From assembly GCA_021772025.1 (NCBI GenBank), contig JAETNT010000041.1, positions 1 to 36,274 of the forward strand: DNA of 36,274 nt, given 5' to 3'. A model generated the notes under the pieces. That model saw only the letters and a program-made list of their open reading frames with translations. It made no database searches and had not been told where the DNA came from. Made by a program: the position numbers and the translations under genes. This document shows positions 22,993 to 31,515 of this stretch, piece after piece (the stretch's first letter is position 1; each line of letters starts with the position of its first letter). The DNA is from Enterocloster bolteae. Lineage in GTDB: Bacteria; Bacillota; Clostridia; Lachnospirales; Lachnospiraceae.

Positions 22993-24702
22993 ATGAACAG
23001 ACAATGGTGGCATGACAAAATAGCCTATCAGATTTACCCCAAAAGTTTTTACGACTCCAACGGCGACGGAATCGGAGATTTGCCGGGAATTATTGAAAAG
23101 CTGGATTATCTTTCCTATCTGGGAGCAGATATCCTGTGGCTTTCCCCTATTTACCAGTCGCCTCTGGCTGACCAGGGTTATGATATCTCCGATTACTATA
23201 AAATCGATCCGCGTTTCGGTACTATGGAGGATATGGATCGGCTTATTGCAGAGGCGAAGAAACGGAACATGTATATTTTAATGGATCTGGTGGTGAACCA
23301 TTGCTCTGACGAACATTTGTGGTTTCAAAAAGCCATACAGGATCCGGAAGGGGAGTATGGAAACTTTTTTTATCTGGCTGACAATGAGGAGAAAAAGCCT
23401 TGTAACTGGCGCTCTTATTTTGGAGGCTCCGTCTGGTCCCCCCTTCCCGGAACAAAAAAGCAGTACCTTCATATGTTTCATAAAAAGCAGCCGGATTTGA
23501 ACTGGGAAAATCCTAAAGTGCGGAAGGAAATTTATAAAAACATTAATTGGTGGCTGGAAAAGGGGCTGGCCGGGTTCCGAATCGATGCGATTATTAATAT
23601 TAAAAAACCTCTTCCCTTTTCCGACTATCCGGCAGACCGAGAGGATGGGCTGTGCAGCCCGGAAGTTATGCTGTCTAAAGCATCGGGGATCGGAGAGTTT
23701 TTAACAGAAATGCGGGACGAGACCTTTGCCAAGCATCAGGCATTTACTGTGGGCGAGGTATTTAATGAAAAGCCGGGGGATCTGGAAAAATTTATTGGAG
23801 AAAACGGATATTTTTCTACTATGTTTGACTTTCATGAGGCGGTGATTGGCCAAAGCTCCAAAGGAGCTTACGACAACCGTCCGGTGACTCCGGAGGAATA
23901 CAAAAACGCATGCTTTACGGCCCAGGCAAAGATCGGGAATACAGGCTTTTACTCCAATCTGATTGAAAACCATGACGAGCCCAGAGGCGTCAGCCGCTAC
24001 CTGCCCGGCCCGCCCTGCGAGGCTGCCAAGAAGATGCTTGCCGGGCTGTATTTTATGCTTAGAGGAATTCCATTTATCTACCAGGGGCAGGAAATAGGCA
24101 TGGAAAATACAAAAGTTTCTTCCATTGAGGAGATAGATGATATTTCTGCAAGAGGAGAGTACGAGACGGCTTTGAGAGCCGGACTTTCCCGGGACGAGGC
24201 TCTGGCTGCCGTTATTCCCGTGAGCCGTGACAATGCCAGAACGCCTATGCAGTGGGAGGACAGTCCCAATGCAGGATTTACAGCAGGCTGTCCCTGGCTT
24301 TCCGCAAATCCAAATTATCACCGGATCCACGCAGCGGATCAGGTTCAAAGGGAAGACTCCCTGCTTCAGTTTTATCGAAAGCTTATCCGGGTCAGAAAAG
24401 CTCCGGATTATAAAGAAACTCTGGTATACGGAAGCTTTGTGCCATATCAAAAGGAGCAGAAGAACCTGATGGCCTATTTTCGAAAAAGCCCGGAAAAAAC
24501 TTTGTTGGTAATGGGGAATTTTCAAGCGGAGCCTCAAAGAACCGTCCTTCCCGGAACGGTTGCCCGGACGGTTGTCAACAATCTGCCGGGTGTAGAAATA
24601 AATGGAAATAAGATAATGCTGGAAGGCTGGCAGTATGTTCTGTTGGAAATAGGTTCAGCAGAAATGGAGGGAAAACTATGCGGAATTGGTGGAAAAATAT
24701 AG
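22993..24702 (+). CDS. GH13 oligo-alpha-glucosidase (subfamily 31-like), copy 1
   Basis: A 569-residue cytosolic GH13 enzyme of the oligo-1,6-glucosidase/alpha-glucosidase group. Conserved regions: DLVVNHCSDEH, nucleophile Asp198 in GFRIDAI, acid/base Glu255 in FTVGEVF, Asp328 in ENHDEPR. N-terminus WWHDKIAYQIYPKSFYDSNG is typical. The residue after the nucleophile is Ala. In this subfamily Val there is associated with alpha-1,6 preference, and Ala or Thr with alpha-1,4, so this copy may favour alpha-1,4 links (inference). Ribosome site AGAAAGGA. Its 3' end overlaps copy 2 by 25 bases. Confidence 0.93.
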   Translation: MNRQWWHDKIAYQIYPKSFYDSNGDGIGDLPGIIEKLDYLSYLGADILWLSPIYQSPLADQGYDISDYYKIDPRFGTMEDMDRLIAEAKKRNMYILMDLVVNHCSDEHLWFQKAIQDPEGEYGNFFYLADNEEKKPCNWRSYFGGSVWSPLPGTKKQYLHMFHKKQPDLNWENPKVRKEIYKNINWWLEKGLAGFRIDAIINIKKPLPFSDYPADREDGLCSPEVMLSKASGIGEFLTEMRDETFAKHQAFTVGEVFNEKPGDLEKFIGENGYFSTMFDFHEAVIGQSSKGAYDNRPVTPEEYKNACFTAQAKIGNTGFYSNLIENHDEPRGVSRYLPGPPCEAAKKMLAGLYFMLRGIPFIYQGQEIGMENTKVSSIEEIDDISARGEYETALRAGLSRDEALAAVIPVSRDNARTPMQWEDSPNAGFTAGCPWLSANPNYHRIHAADQVQREDSLLQFYRKLIRVRKAPDYKETLVYGSFVPYQKEQKNLMAYFRKSPEKTLLVMGNFQAEPQRTVLPGTVARTVVNNLPGVEINGNKIMLEGWQYVLLEIGSAEMEGKLCGIGGKI

Positions 24703-26306
24703 TGGTATATCAGATCTATCCCAGGAGCTTTCAGGACAGCAACGGAGACGGAATCGGAGACTTGCCGGGGATTGTAAGCCGTCTGGACTATTTAAAGGAG
24801 CTGGGGATCGGCGCCGTATGGCTCAGCCCGGTGTGCCGTTCTCCTCAGGCTGATAATGGCTATGACATCTCTGACTACCAGGATATCGATCCTTTGTTCG
24901 GAACTCTGAAAGACATGGATCAATTGATAAAGGAGGCAAAAAAGAGGGATATCCGGATTATCCTGGATCTGGTGCTGAACCACTCCTCCAATCAACATCC
25001 CTGGTTTTTGGAGGCAAAAAAGAGCAGGGAGAATCCTTACCACGATTATTATATTTGGAGGGATGGAGAAAAGGGATGTCCCCCCAATGATATGAGAGGC
25101 GTTTTCGGCGGCTCTGCCTGGGAATGGGAGCCGGAAATCGGCCAGTACTATTTCCATCAGTTTACGGTAGAGCAGCCGGATTTAAACTGGGAAAATCCCA
25201 AGGTTCGGGAAGAGCTCTATAAGATGATTAACTGGTGGATGGACAGAGGAATCGGAGGATTCCGCCTGGATGTACTGGATCAGATTGCTAAGGAGCCGGA
25301 TAAAAAGATTACCAGAAACGGCCCTATGCTTCATCCTTATATTAAGGAACTAAGCAGCCGAACCTTCCAGAAAGGAAATCTCATCACGGTAGGCGAGGCC
25401 TGGGGAGCTACCATTGAAAATGCCCCCGTCTACAGCAATCCGGACGGAAGCGAAGTTTCCATGGTTTTCCAGTTTGAGCATATTAATCTGGATCAGCAGC
25501 CGGGCGGCGAAAAATGGGATCTGGCTCCGCTGGATTTGGTGGAGCTGAAAGCAGTTCTGGAAAAGTGGCAGAAGGGCCTTTATCAGAAAGGATGGAACAG
25601 TCTGTTCTGGGACAACCATGATCTTCCCCGTATTGTGTCCCGGTGGGGAAATGACAAAGAGTACCGGACAGAGTCTGCTAAGATGCTGGCTACCGTTCTT
25701 CACGGCATGCAGGGGACCCCTTATATTTATCAAGGAGAAGAGCTGGGAATGACCAATGTAAGGCTTTCCATGGATCAGTATCAGGATGTGGAGACTCTTA
25801 ATATGTATAAAGAGCGTATGGAGCAAGGATATTCCAGGGAATCTATTATGGAATCCCTTTATGCCAAAAGCCGGGACAATGCCAGAACCCCTATGCAGTG
25901 GGATGATTCAAAACATGCCGGTTTTACGGAAGGGACTCCCTGGCTGCCGGTAAATCCTAATTATACAGAGATTAACGCCGCTTCCCAGACAGCGGATCCG
26001 GATTCTGTATTTTCTTACTATAAAACACTGGTAGGCCTGCGGAAAAAATATGAAATTTTGGCAGAGGGAGAGTTTGAGTTGATTTGCAGAGAGGATCCGG
26101 ATATTTTTGCCTATGTACGAACCCTGGGAACTCAAAAGCTTTTGGTGGCTGCTAATTTCCATGGGACAAAAGTTTCCTTTACCGTTCCTGCAGAATTTGA
26201 CAACAGAGAAGGAAAAGGCGGAATCAACACATTGATTCACAACTATTCGGATAGGGAACCGGGTATATTGAGGCCTTACGAGGCGTTTATGATTTTGGCG
26301 GAATAG
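24678..26306 (+). CDS. GH13 oligo-1,6-glucosidase (subfamily 31-like), copy 2
   Basis: A 542-residue paralogue of the preceding gene with the same opening pattern (WWKNIVVYQIYPRSFQDSNG). Conserved regions: DLVLNHSSNQH, nucleophile Asp198 in GFRLDVL, acid/base Glu240 in TVGEAWG, Asp315 in WDNHDLPR. The residue after the nucleophile is Val, as in oligo-1,6-glucosidases, suggesting isomaltose or isomalto-oligosaccharides as substrates. Start ATG 24678 lies in the end of copy 1, with ATGGAGGGAA upstream, so the two are coupled. Together with GH31 and copy 1 it could clear branched alpha-glucan fragments. Exact specificity is inferred. Confidence 0.93.
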   Translation: MRNWWKNIVVYQIYPRSFQDSNGDGIGDLPGIVSRLDYLKELGIGAVWLSPVCRSPQADNGYDISDYQDIDPLFGTLKDMDQLIKEAKKRDIRIILDLVLNHSSNQHPWFLEAKKSRENPYHDYYIWRDGEKGCPPNDMRGVFGGSAWEWEPEIGQYYFHQFTVEQPDLNWENPKVREELYKMINWWMDRGIGGFRLDVLDQIAKEPDKKITRNGPMLHPYIKELSSRTFQKGNLITVGEAWGATIENAPVYSNPDGSEVSMVFQFEHINLDQQPGGEKWDLAPLDLVELKAVLEKWQKGLYQKGWNSLFWDNHDLPRIVSRWGNDKEYRTESAKMLATVLHGMQGTPYIYQGEELGMTNVRLSMDQYQDVETLNMYKERMEQGYSRESIMESLYAKSRDNARTPMQWDDSKHAGFTEGTPWLPVNPNYTEINAASQTADPDSVFSYYKTLVGLRKKYEILAEGEFELICREDPDIFAYVRTLGTQKLLVAANFHGTKVSFTVPAEFDNREGKGGINTLIHNYSDREPGILRPYEAFMILAE

Positions 26307-26345
26307 GACGCTTTGTAGTTGCGTTTTAAGCAAGGAGTTTTATAT

Positions 26346-27026
26346 ATGACAATCGCCGTTCTATCAGACACCCACGGTCTGCTGAGGCCTGAGGTGCTGC
26401 AAGTTATTAAAAAAGCAGATGCTATAATCCATGGAGGAGATATTAATTCCCAAAGCATTATGGACGGAATACTGGCCGTTAAAAAGCCGGGGGCTTCCCT
26501 TTATATTGTCAGAGGAAACAACGATAAAGAATGGGCGGGACACCTGCCGGAGAGCCTTGAGTTTACCATAGAAGGAGTGAACTTTTTTCTGGTTCACAAT
26601 AAAAGAGACGTTCCGATAAATCTGTCAGACGTACAGATTGTTATTTTTGGCCATTCCCATAAATATTTAGAAGAGGTGCAAGACGGCAGACTGTGGTTGA
26701 ATCCGGGAAGCTGTGGAAAACGAAGGTTTAACCAGGAGATTACCATGGCGCTCCTTCACTTGGAGAAGGGAAAATGGCATGCAGAAAAAATAAATATTCC
26801 TGGGCAAGCAGAAGAAAAGAGAAAAAGAAAACCGCCGGATAATCTTCTTCTTTTTATTGAATCTGTTATGGAAGGGATGGAGAGGGGATGGACAGTAGAA
26901 AAAATTGCAAAGGATTTGCAGGCGGAGCAGGAGATTGTTGATCAGATATGCCGCATTTATGTTACTCATCCAGGAGTTACGTCAAATGGAATTTTAGATA
27001 AAATAGAGGCGAATAAGCTTAAATAA
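26346..27026 (+). CDS. YfcE/MJ0936-type metallophosphoesterase with C-terminal helical extension
   Basis: A 226-residue calcineurin-like phosphoesterase. Metal ligands are visible in SDTHG, GGDIN, RGNND and IFGHSHKY, followed by LNPGSCGKRR. The usual family length is about 155-180. Here a basic linker (EEKRKRKPPD) and about 60 further residues (GWTVEKIAKDLQAEQEIVDQ region) follow, resembling a small helix-turn-helix-like bundle. ATG 26346 is chosen over an upstream in-frame start at 26319 because AGGAG precedes it and SDTHG then sits at the right distance from the N-terminus. Substrate unknown; members hydrolyse phosphodiesters. It follows the glucosidases by 39 bases and may be co-transcribed. 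Confidence 0.87.
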   Translation: MTIAVLSDTHGLLRPEVLQVIKKADAIIHGGDINSQSIMDGILAVKKPGASLYIVRGNNDKEWAGHLPESLEFTIEGVNFFLVHNKRDVPINLSDVQIVIFGHSHKYLEEVQDGRLWLNPGSCGKRRFNQEITMALLHLEKGKWHAEKINIPGQAEEKRKRKPPDNLLLFIESVMEGMERGWTVEKIAKDLQAEQEIVDQICRIYVTHPGVTSNGILDKIEANKLK

Positions 27027-27120
27027 GAAGAGCCATTAGAAAAAAGGGGCCTGTTACAAAAGAGATGAGTAATCATCTATGGAACAATGGCTCCGCTCTT
27101 ATATCAGAAAATAGAAAAGA

Positions 27121-27170
27121 GGGCGCCGCTAAGCCAAGGTTTAAAACCTGCGGCTTGCGGCGCCCTTTTT
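27121..27170. terminator. Intrinsic terminator after the phosphoesterase, probably bidirectional
   Basis: A GC-rich stem (GGGCGCCGC 27121-27129 with GCGGCGCCC 27157-27165, continued by AAGCC/GGCTT) ends in TTTTT on the plus strand. On the minus strand it is followed by CTCTTTTCT, so it can also end the regulator remnant. The stretch 27027-27120 holds no gene. Confidence 0.85.
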
Positions 27171-27180
27171 ATAGAGCCGT

Positions 27181-27928
27181 CTATTCATCCGGCAAAGAAA
27201 CCGTAGTTTCCCGTACTACCAACTCACAGGGAAAGGTTACCTTAACCGGGGGTTTGTGCCGGCCGCAGATACGGTCGTCCAACAACTTTACCGCAAATTC
27301 TCCCAGCTCTTTTTTTACTACCCTTACGGTAGTCAGACGGGGAGAGATAAACTGTGCAATATCAATATCCGCCAGCCCAATGATGGAGATATCTTCCGGA
27401 ATCTGGTAACCGTGATCATGAAGGGCGCTGATAGCCCCTATGGCAGGATAGTCATCGGCGCAGACAATTCCCTGCGGAAGCTGATTATTCTCGATCATAT
27501 CCTTTACCGCGGCATATGCCTGATCGGCTGTCAGGATAATATTGCGGCAATAATTCATATCAAAAGGAAAGGAATGAGCCTTCATGGTATCACAAAAAGC
27601 CTGAAATCGGTGCTCGTTGAGGTACTGGCTGTCTTCGGAAGGAATACTTCCGAGAAAGCCGATATTTTTTACACCGCACTGAATCAGATATCGGGTGGCA
27701 TAGGTGGTGGCGGTGTAGGCATCGCAGATAATTTCATCTATCCCTGCATTAGGGGAATTTAATCCGGCATAAATCAGATGGGGAGTGAGAGCTTTTAAGC
27801 GTTCCATTACATCTTCGGTAATTCGTCCAAGGAGGATAATACCGTCAAAATCCTGATTCTCTAAATTTGTGAGAAAAGGATAGATATCTGCAACGCATGC
27901 AGCTACGATTACAGCACTTTGGGGAACC
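27181..27928 (-). pseudogene. LacI family regulator, 5' end deleted
   Basis: The minus-strand frame encodes about 250 residues of a LacI-type sensing domain: VPQSAVIVAAC, FDGIILLGRITEDV, GVKNIGFLG, LPQGIVCADDYPAIGAISAL and ISIIGLADIDIAQFISPRLTTV. Full members have about 335-340 residues, so the DNA-binding domain and hinge (about 85 residues) are missing. The frame is open past the ATG at 27807 up to a junction near 27926-27935, where the opposite strand becomes an alcohol dehydrogenase fragment. Without a DNA-binding domain it cannot act as a normal repressor. No promoter is visible at the junction. Confidence 0.85.
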
Positions 27929-28237
27929 TGGGCCAGATATACATACCATCTTAACCAAGGCCGGTTTGCCCGCTATGGGGAAAGGGTGCTGGGAATTACA
28001 GAAGGAACAGAGAAGGAGAAGGCATTAAAGGCGATTGAAGAAACAGAAGCGCGTTTTAAGGAATGGGGGATGCCGGTTTCTATACCGGATCTTATGGGAA
28101 GGCCCCTTACGGAGAGAGAGATCAAAGACTTGACGGATAAATGTATGTTTGAAGGAAAAAGGGAGACGGTAGGAAATTACAGCAAACTTAAGCCAATAGA
28201 TGTAATGGCTATTTATACCCTGGCAAACCATACGTAG
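27929..28237 (+). pseudogene. Iron-containing alcohol dehydrogenase, C-terminal fragment
   Basis: A plus-strand frame of about 102 residues (TGG at 27929 to TAG at 28237) carries the C-terminus of a butanol-dehydrogenase-like enzyme: WARYTYHLNQGRFARYGERV, ALKAIEETEARFKEWGMPVSI, then MFEGKRETVGNYSKLKPIDV. Complete members have about 380-390 residues, so the NAD-binding domain and the iron-ligand His/Asp region are lost. A GTG at 27986 could start a short ORF but has no good ribosome site. The fragment begins where the LacI fragment ends, indicating one deletion that removed both 5' parts. Confidence 0.82.
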
Positions 28238-28251
28238 GAAAGGCTTCTATA

Positions 28252-28290
28252 CAATCGGGTGCGGCTATAAGCCGCACCCGATTGCTTTTT
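28252..28290 (+). terminator. Intrinsic terminator after the dehydrogenase fragment
   Basis: A perfect 15-bp stem (28252-28266 with 28270-28284, loop ATA) is followed by CTTTTT. It retains the form of a working terminator for the lost dehydrogenase gene. It also lies downstream of pckA on the other strand, where the T-tract is poor. Confidence 0.9.
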
Positions 28291-28313
28291 AAGATTTAAT
28301 TGCAAGTTAAAAA

Positions 28314-29918
28314 TTATAACTGGGGACCAGCCGGAACTAAAGCCTTACCAGCTTCATTGCCCTCATACTTAGAGAAGTTCTTGATGAATCTCTGAGCTAA
28401 ATCCTTTGCCTTTGCTTCCCATTCAGCAGCATCTGCATAAGTATCGCGAGGATCCAGGATGTTCGTGTCAACGCCCGGAAGCTGGGTGGGAATGTCAAAG
28501 TTAAAGTAAGGAAGTTTCTTAGTGGGAGCATCTAAAATGTCGCCGTTTAAGATGGCGTCAATGATGCCGCGGGTATCACGGATGGAGATGCGCTTGCCGG
28601 TGCCGTTCCAGCCGGTGTTTACTAAATATGCCTTAGCGCCGCTTGCTTCCATTTTCTTAACCAATTCCTCAGCATATTTGGTAGGATGGAGCTCTAAGAA
28701 TGCCTGGCCAAAGCAAGCGGAGAAAGTGGGAGTAGGCTCGGTAATGCCGCGCTCGGTACCTGCCAGCTTAGCGGTGAAGCCGGACAAGAAGTAATACTGA
28801 GTCTGCTCAGGAGTTAAAACTGATACAGGCGGAAGTACGCCGAATGCATCTGCGGAGAGGAAAATTACATTCTTGGCAGCGGGGGCAGCGGAAACCGGAC
28901 GGACAATTTTTTCAATGTGGTCAATGGGATAAGATACACGAGTGTTCTCGGTAACGCTCTTGTCATCAAAGTCGATCTTTCCGTCAGCGTCTAAGGTAAC
29001 GTTCTCCAGGAGGGCATTGCGCTTAATTGCGTTGTAGATATCCGGCTCGGATTCCTTGTCCAGGTTAATAACTTTTGCATAGCAGCCGCCTTCAAAATTA
29101 AATACGCCGTTGTCATCCCAGCCGTGCTCGTCATCACCGATTAACAGACGTTTGGGATCGGTGGAAAGGGTGGTTTTGCCGGTGCCGGACAGGCCAAAGA
29201 AGATAGCGGTATTCTCACCGTTCATATCGGTGTTTGCGGAGCAGTGCATGGAAGCGATGCCCTTTAACGGCAGATAATAGTTCATCATAGAGAACATGCC
29301 CTTCTTCATCTCGCCGCCGTACCAGGTATTTACAATAACCTGCTCACGGGTGGAAATGTTGAACATAGCGGCAGTCTCGGAATTTAAGCCCAGCTCCTTA
29401 TAGTTCTCAACCTTTGCCTTGGAAGCGTTGTAAACAACAAAATCCGGCTCGAAGTTCTTTAATTCATCCTCAGTAGGCTGAATGAACATATTCTTTACGA
29501 AATGGGCCTGCCAGGCAACTTCCATAATAAAACGGATTGCCATACGAGAGTCTTTGTTTGCGCCGCAGAACGCGTCTACAACAAATAATCTCTTGTTGGA
29601 CAGCTCTTTTAACGCAATATCTTTAACGGCATCCCAAGCTTTCTGGGAAGCCGGATGATTATCATTCTTATATTCGTCAGAAGTCCACCATACAGTGTCT
29701 TTGGAGTTCTCATCCATAACTATGAACTTGTCTTTGGGAGAACGGCCGGTATAGATACCAGTCATAACATTGACTGCGCCCAGCTCGCTGACCTGGCCCT
29801 TTTCGAACCCCTCCAAATCGGGTTTAGTCTCTTCTTCGAATAAAAGCTCGTAAGAAGGATTATACACGATTTCTGTGGTTCCGGTAATGCCATACTTGCT
29901 TAAATTAATGTCTGCCAT
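28314..29918 (-). CDS. pckA: Phosphoenolpyruvate carboxykinase (ATP)
   Basis: A 534-residue ATP-type PEPCK, interconverting oxaloacetate plus ATP with PEP, CO2 and ADP. In fermenting clostridia it often runs in the CO2-fixing direction. Visible marks: [14 protein letters not shown] (substrate Arg), [21 protein letters not shown], the P-loop [16 protein letters not shown], the metal/ATP segment [20 protein letters not shown], and [15 protein letters not shown]. Length is normal. The start has AAAGGAATT upstream on the minus strand. It appears to be a single-gene unit with its own promoter. Confidence 0.97.
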   Translation of the reverse strand: MADINLSKYGITGTTEIVYNPSYELLFEEETKPDLEGFEKGQVSELGAVNVMTGIYTGRSPKDKFIVMDENSKDTVWWTSDEYKNDNHPASQKAWDAVKDIALKELSNKRLFVVDAFCGANKDSRMAIRFIMEVAWQAHFVKNMFIQPTEDELKNFEPDFVVYNASKAKVENYKELGLNSETAAMFNISTREQVIVNTWYGGEMKKGMFSMMNYYLPLKGIASMHCSANTDMNGENTAIFFGLSGTGKTTLSTDPKRLLIGDDEHGWDDNGVFNFEGGCYAKVINLDKESEPDIYNAIKRNALLENVTLDADGKIDFDDKSVTENTRVSYPIDHIEKIVRPVSAAPAAKNVIFLSADAFGVLPPVSVLTPEQTQYYFLSGFTAKLAGTERGITEPTPTFSACFGQAFLELHPTKYAEELVKKMEASGAKAYLVNTGWNGTGKRISIRDTRGIIDAILNGDILDAPTKKLPYFNFDIPTQLPGVDTNILDPRDTYADAAEWEAKAKDLAQRFIKNFSKYEGNEAGKALVPAGPQL

Positions 29919-30011
29919 AATTCCTTTACCTCTTTTCTTTTATAGTGATAATAACCGCCGGCAACTGCACGATCTGCCCGAAGTAATCGAAAACCGATTC
30001 TTCTTAATTAT

Positions 30012-30039
30012 ATTATACATCAAACAATAATAAAAGCAA
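30012..30039 (-). promoter_or_regulatory. Probable pckA promoter
   Basis: On the minus strand TTGCTT (30039-30034), a 16-base spacer and a perfect TATAAT (30017-30012) place the start near 30005. Just downstream, AATCG-AAAAC-CGATT (29985-29999) is a small inverted repeat at about +6 to +20, a possible operator. Confidence 0.6.
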
Positions 30040-30040
30040 T

Positions 30041-30070
30041 AAAAAAGTTTTATTTTTAACAAACTTTTTT
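30041..30070. repeat. AT-rich perfect inverted repeat upstream of pckA
   Basis: AAAAAAGTTT (30041-30050) and AAACTTTTTT (30061-30070) form a 10-bp perfect inverted repeat with a 10-base centre. It abuts the predicted pckA -35 box and could be a UP-like element, an operator or a weak bidirectional terminator. Confidence 0.5.
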
Positions 30071-30135
30071 GCCGTCAACTGGCAAGAGGGCGGAAAATGA
30101 AGCCAGCCCTTTCCATAAAAAGAAATCCCGTCATA

Positions 30136-30164
30136 TTGTATAAAAAAATTAGTAATGCTATAAT
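30136..30164 (+). promoter_or_regulatory. Promoter of the hflK-hflC operon
   Basis: TTGTAT (30136-30141), a 17-base spacer and TATAAT (30159-30164) with an extended TGC before the -10. The transcript would start near 30171, close to the AAAGGAGG at 30180-30187. The bases after the -10 (ATGATGGTACCAGGGTTAAAAGG) resemble the ATGATGCCAGGGTCAAAAGG repeat found at two other sites in this window. Confidence 0.75.
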
Positions 30165-30194
30165 GATGGTACCAGGGTTAAAAGGAGGAATAGG

Positions 30195-31499
30195 ATGGAT
30201 TTTCTGATACTGATTATTATTATTATTATGATTGCTGTAATCCGGAACCGGGAGCTTGACATTCCGGGACGGATGAAAGATTTTTTTGAAAAAAATGTAA
30301 AAAAGCCGGAAGAAGCCGGGATGCGCCCGGATGCAGATTACAGCAATGTGACGCCTCCAGGGGGACAGGGGCAGACGAAATCAAAGTTCTGGCATCAGAC
30401 AACATCACGGGAAGGAAATGGAAATATGGAAGAGAACGAAAGCAAACGTAAGAAAAAGGGAGCCGCAGCAGTGGGCCGCATGGCAGGCCTGATCTGCATT
30501 CTGGCAATAGCGGCGGTCTGCGCCATGGATTCTTTTTACATGCTGAATGAAAATACTTATGCAGTGGTTACCACCTTTGGAAGCCCTTCTGTGACAAAAA
30601 CGGCGGGCCTCCATTTTAAAGTCCCCTTTATTCAGAGGGTGCACAAGATTACCAAAAACATTATGGGCATGCCTATTGGTTATGCGGTGGAGGATGCAGA
30701 CGATCCTACGGTAGACGAGAACTATCCGGCCACCATATTGAAAGAATCAGAAATGATCACCAAAGACTTTAACTTTGTAGATGTGGACTTTTATATCGAA
30801 TATCAGGTAGTGGATCCGATCCAGGCCTTTACCCATGCGGATACTTATCAGGAAATTATTAAAAACCTGGCTCAATCCTATATCCGCGACACAGTAGGCA
30901 CCTATAATGTAGATGACGTTATCACCACAGGGAAAAGCGAGATTCAGTCTAAAGTAAAAGAAAAGCTGTCTACCCGTCTGGAACAGGAGAATATCGGTTA
31001 TGGTATTTATAATGTAACCATCCAGGATGCTCAGCCTCCTACTGCAGAAGTAACCAATGCCTTTAAGGCCGTGGAGGATGCCAAGCAGGGGATGGATACG
31101 GCAATCAACCAGGCAAAAAAATATCAGTCCGAGCAGATTCCTACCGCTAACGCAAAGGCGGATAAAGCGATTCAGGACGCCGAGGCTTACAAGCAGGAAA
31201 AAATTAACGAGGCCACCGGCCAGGCAGCCCGCTTTAACGACTTATATCAGGAATACAGTAAGTATCCTTTGATTACCAAAAAGCGTATGTTCTATGAAGC
31301 TATGGAGGAGATACTGCCGGATCTGAAAGTTATTATTAATTCCTCAGACGGAACGCAAACCTTGCTTCCTCTAGAATCCTTTACCAGTGCCGGGACAGCC
31401 GGAGGAACGGGAAGCGCTTCTGTCTCCCCGGCATCTCCGGCCGCTGAAACAAGCGGACCGGCGCAAGAATCCCAGGCGGATACCAACGAAGGCGCTTAG
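30195..31499 (+). CDS. hflK: HflK-like SPFH/prohibitin family protein
   Basis: A 434-residue SPFH-domain membrane protein, called HflK because an HflC-type gene follows. Residues 3-16 are a very hydrophobic Ile-rich segment, 17-95 a polar region, about 96-117 a second membrane segment (GLICILAIAAVCAMDSFYML), then the SPFH domain (NTYAVVTTFGSPSVTKTAGL.. IEYQVVDPIQAF) and a Lys/Ala/Glu-rich coiled coil (KAVEDAKQGMDTAINQAKKY onward). The C-terminus is Ala/Ser/Pro-rich. In E. coli HflK-HflC modulate the FtsH protease. Start 30195 has a perfect AAAGGAGG; an internal ATG at 30426 (residue 78) would give the more usual single-span form. Confidence 0.87.
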   Translation: MDFLILIIIIIMIAVIRNRELDIPGRMKDFFEKNVKKPEEAGMRPDADYSNVTPPGGQGQTKSKFWHQTTSREGNGNMEENESKRKKKGAAAVGRMAGLICILAIAAVCAMDSFYMLNENTYAVVTTFGSPSVTKTAGLHFKVPFIQRVHKITKNIMGMPIGYAVEDADDPTVDENYPATILKESEMITKDFNFVDVDFYIEYQVVDPIQAFTHADTYQEIIKNLAQSYIRDTVGTYNVDDVITTGKSEIQSKVKEKLSTRLEQENIGYGIYNVTIQDAQPPTAEVTNAFKAVEDAKQGMDTAINQAKKYQSEQIPTANAKADKAIQDAEAYKQEKINEATGQAARFNDLYQEYSKYPLITKKRMFYEAMEEILPDLKVIINSSDGTQTLLPLESFTSAGTAGGTGSASVSPASPAAETSGPAQESQADTNEGA

Positions 31500-31515
31500 A
31501 ATGGAGGATATTGAT

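Noticed and set aside
27256..27762. 168-codon plus-strand ORF opposite the LacI fragment
   Set aside because: The minus frame matches the LacI sensing domain through its length; the plus frame shows no domain.
31387..31515. Upstream extension of HflC into hflK
   Set aside because: It would overlap hflK by over 100 bases and precede the membrane anchor with Pro/Arg-rich sequence; ATG 31516 has a proper ribosome site.
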